A DNA stretch of 9,918 nt from Candidatus Kapaibacterium sp. GTDB lineage: Bacteria > Bacteroidota > Ignavibacteria > Kapaibacteriales > UBA2268. A program made the position numbers and the translations under genes. The notes beneath the pieces were generated by a model that was given only the letters and a program-made list of their open reading frames with translations, had not been told where the DNA came from and made no database searches. Where the stretch lies: contig JAQUZU010000024.1 in NCBI GenBank assembly GCA_028691175.1, positions 11,456 through 21,373 on the forward strand, written 5' to 3'. Below are positions 6,218-9,918 of the stretch, piece after piece; position 1 is the stretch's first letter, and every line of letters starts with the position of its first letter.

Positions 6218-7324
6218 ATGAAGAAAATACTTGTAATTGACGATGCCCCATTTATTTTGGAAAGCACGTCTACACTTCTTATGTTCGAAGGATACGAAGT
6301 CGTTACAGCCACAAATGGTGAAGAAGGGGTCGCGAAGGCGTTAGAGATATTGCCGGACTTGATCTTGTGCGATATTTCAATGCCGAAACTCGACGGCTAT
6401 GGGGTTTTGGAGCATGTTCGCAAGGCGAAAGAGACTCAGATGGTGCCGTTTATTTTTTTGACTGCATTTACCGAAAAGCAAAACATGCGAATCGGTATGG
6501 AAAAAGGTGCCGACGATTTCCTTATTAAGCCATATACGCGCGAGGAACTTATCGGTGCAATCGAAATGCAATGGAAAAAGCATAATCTGATTGAAAACCA
6601 GGCACAGGAAAAAGTCGAAGAAGTAGGCAAAAACGTTACTTACGTGCTGCCGCACGAGTTCCGCACTGCACTGAACGAAATCAACGGGTCGGCGAATTTC
6701 CTGAAATCGACTGCCGGAACGCTCGATAAAGACGAAGTCGAAAGTATCGCGGACGATATTGTGTCCTCGGCAAACCGCCTGATGAAAATTACCGAAAACT
6801 TCCTTGCATATTCTCAAATCGAAGCAATTGCAAACGACTCGGTACGCCGTGCTGAACTGCGCACCATGCGTACAGTCGAGCCTTCGTCATCGCTTGCCGA
6901 TATTGCCGAATTGATTGCACAACGCTTTGGTCGCACTGCAGATCTTGAAGTTTCCGAAGTAGTAGACGGCGTATATATTGAAATTTCAACTGAATACTTT
7001 ACGAAAATTCTCGACGAACTGATTGATAATGCGTTCCGCTTCTCCGAAAAAGGGCAGCATGTGATTATTTCGTCGTTCATCGATGAAAAGAATATGTTTG
7101 TGCTGTCGATTCAGGATTTCGGGCGCGGAATGACGAAAGCGCAAATCCAGAACATCGCGGCGTTGGTACAGTTCGAGCGCACAACATACGAACAGCAGGG
7201 GGCAGGCTTGGGACTTGTTATCGCGAAAAAGTATACCGAACTGCATGACGGCCAGTTCATGATCAAAAGCGTTGAGGGCTTCGGAACGCTCGTAACGGTC
7301 GGATTGCATTGTAATAAGTTATAA
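6218..7324 (+). CDS. Response regulator-histidine kinase hybrid (REC-HisKA-HATPase), no sensor domain
   Basis: This 368-residue cytoplasmic signalling protein starts with a complete receiver domain (about 1-120): acidic pair D8-D9, phosphoacceptor D52 in C-D-I-S-M-P, switch T82 and K104-P-Y. A linker of about 20 residues leads to a HisKA helix with the H-box L-P-H146-E-F-R-T-A-L, followed by a HATPase domain with N271 in D-E-L-I-D-N-A (N box), D300-F-G-R-G304 (G1) and G328-A-G-L-G332-L (G2). All catalytic residues are present, so it should autophosphorylate on His146 and exchange phosphate with its own or another receiver. There is no periplasmic, PAS or GAF sensor and no membrane helix, so input probably comes through phosphorylation of D52. 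No DNA-binding output domain is present. It opens a tight operon: the next ATG is 1 nt after its stop. No Shine-Dalgarno is clear. The partner proteins are unknown. Confidence 0.92.
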   Translation: MKKILVIDDAPFILESTSTLLMFEGYEVVTATNGEEGVAKALEILPDLILCDISMPKLDGYGVLEHVRKAKETQMVPFIFLTAFTEKQNMRIGMEKGADDFLIKPYTREELIGAIEMQWKKHNLIENQAQEKVEEVGKNVTYVLPHEFRTALNEINGSANFLKSTAGTLDKDEVESIADDIVSSANRLMKITENFLAYSQIEAIANDSVRRAELRTMRTVEPSSSLADIAELIAQRFGRTADLEVSEVVDGVYIEISTEYFTKILDELIDNAFRFSEKGQHVIISSFIDEKNMFVLSIQDFGRGMTKAQIQNIAALVQFERTTYEQQGAGLGLVIAKKYTELHDGQFMIKSVEGFGTLVTVGLHCNKL

Positions 7325-7325
7325 T

Positions 7326-8243
7326 ATGCTGAAATATATAAACTTGGTGCTGCTGATCACCGTAATATCGGCGATAAATTCGCATGCACAATGCGACTGC
7401 CCCGGAAGCGTTCCGTTCGAGATGGTAATCGTCTCCGGACCGATTAATAACGGGCGGCTGATGCCGGATGCAGAAAACAAATGGATTGCCGCGAGCTATT
7501 CGCTTGCAGATGGCGACATACTATATAGCGGCACCGAAAAGCAGCCGAACACATACGGGCGAAGTTTCGATCGCTCGGGCGTGGTTATTTCTGCAGGATA
7601 TGCCCTGACCTCCCGAATGACACTCGGAGCGGACTATCGCTTTAATCGTGTCAAAATTAAAGATATCTATACAAATAAAAAATTTAATACACAGCAAATT
7701 TCGCTCAACTGGAAGTATAACATGCTTTCGGTTTTCGAGGATGACGAGTTCCTCGCCGAACTTGCGCTGAATATTCCGATTTCCGGCGGAATTGATTCCG
7801 CAGATGTCAGTCGCGTAAGTGGAGCCGAACTCTCCACAAATTATGCAATAATGCCTGCACTAACATATAACTATATGATAAATGAACGACTTAACTTGAT
7901 TGGGACGCTTGCGTATTCGGCGAATTTGAAGCTGTGGGCAGACGGCACACGAATGGGTAACACGGCGTTTGCACGGCTCATGCTCCGATTCAATAATCTC
8001 GGCGGGTTTTATCCGTCGCTGGCGTTGATTGCCACCAAGAGTGCAAAGGACAAAGTTCGCGGCACAGAGGTCGACAATTCCGGCTCGACGATTGCTTCCG
8101 CACAGTTCGGCGTGGGCTACATGCTCGCAAAATACCGGACTTCGCTGAATCTCGCCGGAAGCCTGCCGGTATATCGCAAGGTTGATGGCGGGCAAATTCT
8201 GCCGGAAAAGACAATCGAGTTTTCAATTTCTGTGGGGATATAG
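7326..8243 (+). CDS. Predicted outer-membrane beta-barrel protein of unknown function
   Basis: The 305-residue product has a Sec signal peptide (hydrophobic residues about 5-18, likely cleavage after S-H-A21, leaving Q-C-D-C). The rest lacks long hydrophobic helices and instead shows many short alternating hydrophobic/polar stretches bounded by Y, W, N and G. Examples are V-V-I-S-A-G-Y-A-L, M-T-L-G-A-D-Y-R-F and S-L-N-W-K-Y-N-M-L, with a final strand T-I-E-F-S-I-S-V-G-I at the C-terminus. This pattern is that of an outer-membrane beta-barrel, probably with 10-14 strands. The final residue is Ile rather than the common Phe or Trp. C23 and C25 near the mature N-terminus do not fit a lipobox. 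I do not recognise a specific family. It begins 1 nt after the kinase stop and ends 2 nt before aat, so it is almost certainly co-transcribed with both. Confidence 0.75.
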   Translation: MLKYINLVLLITVISAINSHAQCDCPGSVPFEMVIVSGPINNGRLMPDAENKWIAASYSLADGDILYSGTEKQPNTYGRSFDRSGVVISAGYALTSRMTLGADYRFNRVKIKDIYTNKKFNTQQISLNWKYNMLSVFEDDEFLAELALNIPISGGIDSADVSRVSGAELSTNYAIMPALTYNYMINERLNLIGTLAYSANLKLWADGTRMGNTAFARLMLRFNNLGGFYPSLALIATKSAKDKVRGTEVDNSGSTIASAQFGVGYMLAKYRTSLNLAGSLPVYRKVDGGQILPEKTIEFSISVGI

Positions 8244-8245
8244 TT

Positions 8246-8836
8246 GTGGAATTTGATGAAAATACAATTCTCAACGCTTATTTATCCGGAGCATTTCCGA
8301 TGTCGGATAGTCGGCATTCGAAGGAAATTCGGTGGCATATTCCGGAGCATCGCGCGATATTCGATCTGCGAAATATCCGCATCCCACGCAGTGTGCGGCA
8401 ACTTTTAAACAAGAAAATCTACCGCTTCTCAACCGATACTATTTTTGAAGATGTAATCCGCGGCTGCGCGGATTCTCGTCAGGATACTTGGATAAACGAC
8501 GAAATTATCGAGCGATATACCAAATTACACAAAGCCGGCTACGCACATTCGGTCGAAGTTTGGCAGGGCGAATATCTGATGGGCGGACTGTATGGTGTGC
8601 AGATTGGCGGTGCGTTTTTTGGCGAATCAATGTTCGGCATCGCGAGCAACGTAACAAAACTTGCCTTCTATTATCTATGCGGAATTCTGATAAAAAATCG
8701 TTTTATGTTGCTTGATTCTCAATATATTAACGACTTTACACGCCAACTTGGCGCGATTGAAATTCCGCACGAAGAATACATAAAAATCCTTGAAGAAGCA
8801 GTTAATTTAAATTGCGAATTTGAGGATAAGTATTAA
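8246..8836 (+). CDS. aat: Leucyl/phenylalanyl-tRNA-protein transferase
   Basis: Aat transfers Leu or Phe from aminoacyl-tRNA to the N-terminus of proteins beginning with Arg or Lys. This marks them for ClpS/ClpAP degradation in the cytoplasmic N-degron pathway. The 196-residue product has the family signatures in order: A-Y-L-S-G-A-F-P-M (10-18), R-W-H-I-P-E-H-R-A, I-x-x-C-A, the long motif G-Y-A-H-S-V-E-V-W with L-M-G-G-L-Y-G-V, and G-E127-S-M-F, followed by L-D-S-Q159. E127 and Q159 are 32 residues apart, as are the catalytic Glu156 and Gln188 of E. coli Aat. The segment after Q159 (Y-I-N-D-F-T-R-Q-L-G-A) departs from the usual H-L-x-S-L-G-A. The start is GTG, 2 nt after the barrel stop; the first in-frame ATG is codon 18, inside the conserved motif, so GTG must be right. 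Confidence 0.93.
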   Translation: MEFDENTILNAYLSGAFPMSDSRHSKEIRWHIPEHRAIFDLRNIRIPRSVRQLLNKKIYRFSTDTIFEDVIRGCADSRQDTWINDEIIERYTKLHKAGYAHSVEVWQGEYLMGGLYGVQIGGAFFGESMFGIASNVTKLAFYYLCGILIKNRFMLLDSQYINDFTRQLGAIEIPHEEYIKILEEAVNLNCEFEDKY

Positions 8837-8837
8837 C

Positions 8838-8843
8838 AGAGGG
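8838..8843 (+). promoter_or_regulatory. Shine-Dalgarno-like AGAGGG that favours GTG 8850 as the transporter start
   Basis: AGAGGG lies six bases before GTG 8850 and directly abuts TTG 8844. It is one of the few purine-rich ribosome-binding-site candidates in the window, where most starts lack one. It favours GTG 8850 over TTG 8820 as the start of the EamA gene. The caveat is that Bacteroidetes-type ribosomes rely little on this pairing. Confidence 0.4.
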
Positions 8844-8849
8844 TTGAAA

Positions 8850-9743
8850 GTGTCGTACTCGAACAGGGCTAAGGGATATATTTTTGGCGCAATTGCGGCA
8901 ATAACTTACGGAATGAATCCGCTGTTTGCGTTGCCGGTATATGCGGACGGCATGGACGCCGGCTCGGTGCTGTTTTTCCGGTATGTGTTGTCGCTGCCGA
9001 TTCTTGCAGTGATGATTGTGCTGCGTGGGGAGAGCTTTCGACTGCCGCGTCGGGCGTTTTTGTCGGTCGGCTTGCTCGGGCTGACGATGGCTTTTTCGTC
9101 GCTGACGCTTTTCGAGAGTTACAATCACATGGCTGCGGGGATTGCTTCGACGCTGCTTTTCGTCTATCCGATTATGGTGGCGGTGATTATGGCGGCGTTC
9201 TTCAGGGAGCGAATAAAATTGCCGGTCGTGCTGTCGATTGCGATGGCTTGCGGCGGCATCGGGTTGCTGTATCGCGACGATACGGGCGCAACTCTTAGTA
9301 CGGTCGGAGTGGTGCTGGTGGTAGTTTCGGCGATTGCCTATGCGATATATTTAGTTTGGATTAATCATTCGGAGGCGAAATCGGTTCCGGTTTTGACGCT
9401 TACATTTTACTGCCTGCTTAGCGGGCTGACGATATTTATTGTGCGGACAGACTTTGCGACTTCGATAATTCTGCCGGTTGAGTGGTATCATTGGGGAAAT
9501 TTGCTGGCTCTTGCGCTTTTGCCGACGGTAGTTTCGTTAGTTTCGACTACGCGCGCAATTCAATATGTCGGCTCGACTCCGACTGCAATTCTCGGAGCAC
9601 TCGAACCTCTCACGGCGGTTTTCTTTGGCGTAACCGTTTTCGGCGAACCGCTTACAGCACGAATTATCGGCGGAATTGCCCTCGTACTGCTCGCGGTTGT
9701 CGTAATAATTTCAGGCGGAAAGAAATCCGCACTCAAAGATTAA
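8850..9743 (+). CDS. EamA/DMT-family transporter (drug/metabolite transporter superfamily)
   Basis: This is a ten-helix inner-membrane permease built from two EamA repeats. The first repeat runs from K-G-Y-I-F-G-A-I-A-A-I-T-Y-G-M-N-P through F-F-R-Y to the helix ending G-G-I-G-L-L-Y. The second runs from L-S-T-V-G-V-V-L-V-V-V-S-A-I-A-Y-A to the signature S-T-P-T-A-I-L-G-A-L-E-P-L-T-A-V-F-F-G followed by G-E-x-L-T, and a last helix G-G-I-A-L-V-L-L-A-V-V-V-I-I. Substrates of this family (amino acids, nucleosides, sugars, drugs and others) cannot be read from sequence. With GTG 8850 the protein is 297 residues and starts 13 nt after aat. TTG 8820 in the same frame would give 307 residues and a 17-nt overlap with aat. 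GTG is preferred because its N-terminus leads directly into helix 1. It is the last gene of the operon, and its stop interlocks with that of the convergent gene. Confidence 0.9.
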   Translation: MSYSNRAKGYIFGAIAAITYGMNPLFALPVYADGMDAGSVLFFRYVLSLPILAVMIVLRGESFRLPRRAFLSVGLLGLTMAFSSLTLFESYNHMAAGIASTLLFVYPIMVAVIMAAFFRERIKLPVVLSIAMACGGIGLLYRDDTGATLSTVGVVLVVVSAIAYAIYLVWINHSEAKSVPVLTLTFYCLLSGLTIFIVRTDFATSIILPVEWYHWGNLLALALLPTVVSLVSTTRAIQYVGSTPTAILGALEPLTAVFFGVTVFGEPLTARIIGGIALVLLAVVVIISGGKKSALKD

Positions 9744-9918
9744 TTTTTTTCTAAAGTCTTATAAAGAGCATAGAACTGTTCCGGTTTGCCGTGGCACCAA
9801 TATTGATACCATGCTTCTAAAGTTTCCGGGGAGAAAACTCCGGCATGTTCGATAATCAGTTTCGCCCAGAGCAGATCGCTTACGCCCGAGGAAGTAATTA
9901 AATTTCCGTCTGCAAAGC
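9740..9918 (-). CDS. DJ-1/PfpI-family protein (type 1 glutamine amidotransferase-like), C-terminal part
   Basis: Reading the minus strand from the window edge to TAA (complement of 9740-9742) gives 58 residues beginning F-A-D-G-N-L-I-T-S-S-G and continuing with a helix, then V-F-S-P-E-T-L-E-A-W-Y-Q-Y-W, G-K-P-E-Q-F-Y-A-L and L-E-K-N. The D-G-N-L-I-T-(S/A)-x-G strand-loop is a hallmark of DJ-1/PfpI proteins. The following pattern of P-E-x-L-x-A-W-Y plus F-Y-x-L resembles the YoaZ-like members in Bacteroidota and Firmicutes. The catalytic Cys elbow lies outside the window, so it is unknown whether it is a protease, glyoxalase or chaperone-like member. Its stop overlaps that of the EamA gene, which runs the other way (shared TTAA 9740-9743). 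It has no terminator of its own in view. Confidence 0.75.
   Translation of the reverse strand, partial: FADGNLITSSGVSDLLWAKLIIEHAGVFSPETLEAWYQYWCHGKPEQFYALYKTLEKN

Noticed and set aside
7386..7400. Possible lipobox near C23 of the barrel protein
   Set aside because: The residues before the cysteine are H-A-Q, which do not fit L-(A/S)-(G/A)-C; cleavage after A21 by signal peptidase I is more consistent.
8820..8849. TTG 8820 or TTG 8844 as the EamA start
   Set aside because: TTG 8820 overlaps aat and adds a polar extension not expected before helix 1; TTG 8844 abuts the AGAGGG with no spacer. GTG 8850 has better spacing, though the choice is not certain.

Overview
The window is a densely packed piece of a bacterial chromosome carrying mostly conserved housekeeping and cell-envelope genes. 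It is probably from the Bacteroidota/Chlorobiota (FCB) side of the tree. Three things point there. Most starts have no Shine-Dalgarno sequence. Two intergenic regions hold exact matches to the Bacteroidetes-type promoter (TTTG, 20 nt, TAnnTTTG). The protein set also fits, with a lipoprotein M3 peptidase, a REC-HisKA-HATPase hybrid and a beta-barrel protein. The genus cannot be told from the sequence alone. I see no CRISPR array, tRNA, rRNA, insertion sequence or phage gene.

Layout: (1) 1-1401, + strand: the 3' part of cysS (cysteinyl-tRNA synthetase), then, with no gap, a Rossmann/DUF2520 protein, followed by an AT-rich hairpin. (2) 1495-3600, +: a lipoprotein M3 peptidyl-dipeptidase (Dcp type), closed by a strong intrinsic terminator at 3626-3661. 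(3) 3680-4560, +: a Bacteroidetes-type promoter and a solitary VTC-domain (polyphosphate polymerase-like) protein. (4) 4744-6041, +: an archaeal-type 8-oxoguanine DNA glycosylase/lyase (Ogg2) and a DedA-family membrane protein. (5) 6037-9743, +: a second Bacteroidetes-type promoter, a leader of about 145 nt with three small hairpins, and four tightly spaced genes that look like one operon: REC-histidine kinase hybrid, beta-barrel outer-membrane protein, aat (Leu/Phe-tRNA-protein transferase) and an EamA/DMT transporter. (6) 9740-9918, - strand: the 3' end of a DJ-1/PfpI-family gene that converges on the transporter gene, the two stop codons overlapping.

How the genes may work together: the most suggestive unit is the last operon. 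A cytoplasmic phospho-signalling protein with no sensor domain is followed 1 nt later by an outer-membrane barrel, then by a gene of the N-degron pathway and a transporter. The spacing supports co-transcription, but a shared function is inference. I found no clearly new system. The best leads are the structured leader upstream of the kinase, the kinase/barrel pair, the archaeal-type Ogg2, and a possible one-base frameshift at the DedA start.
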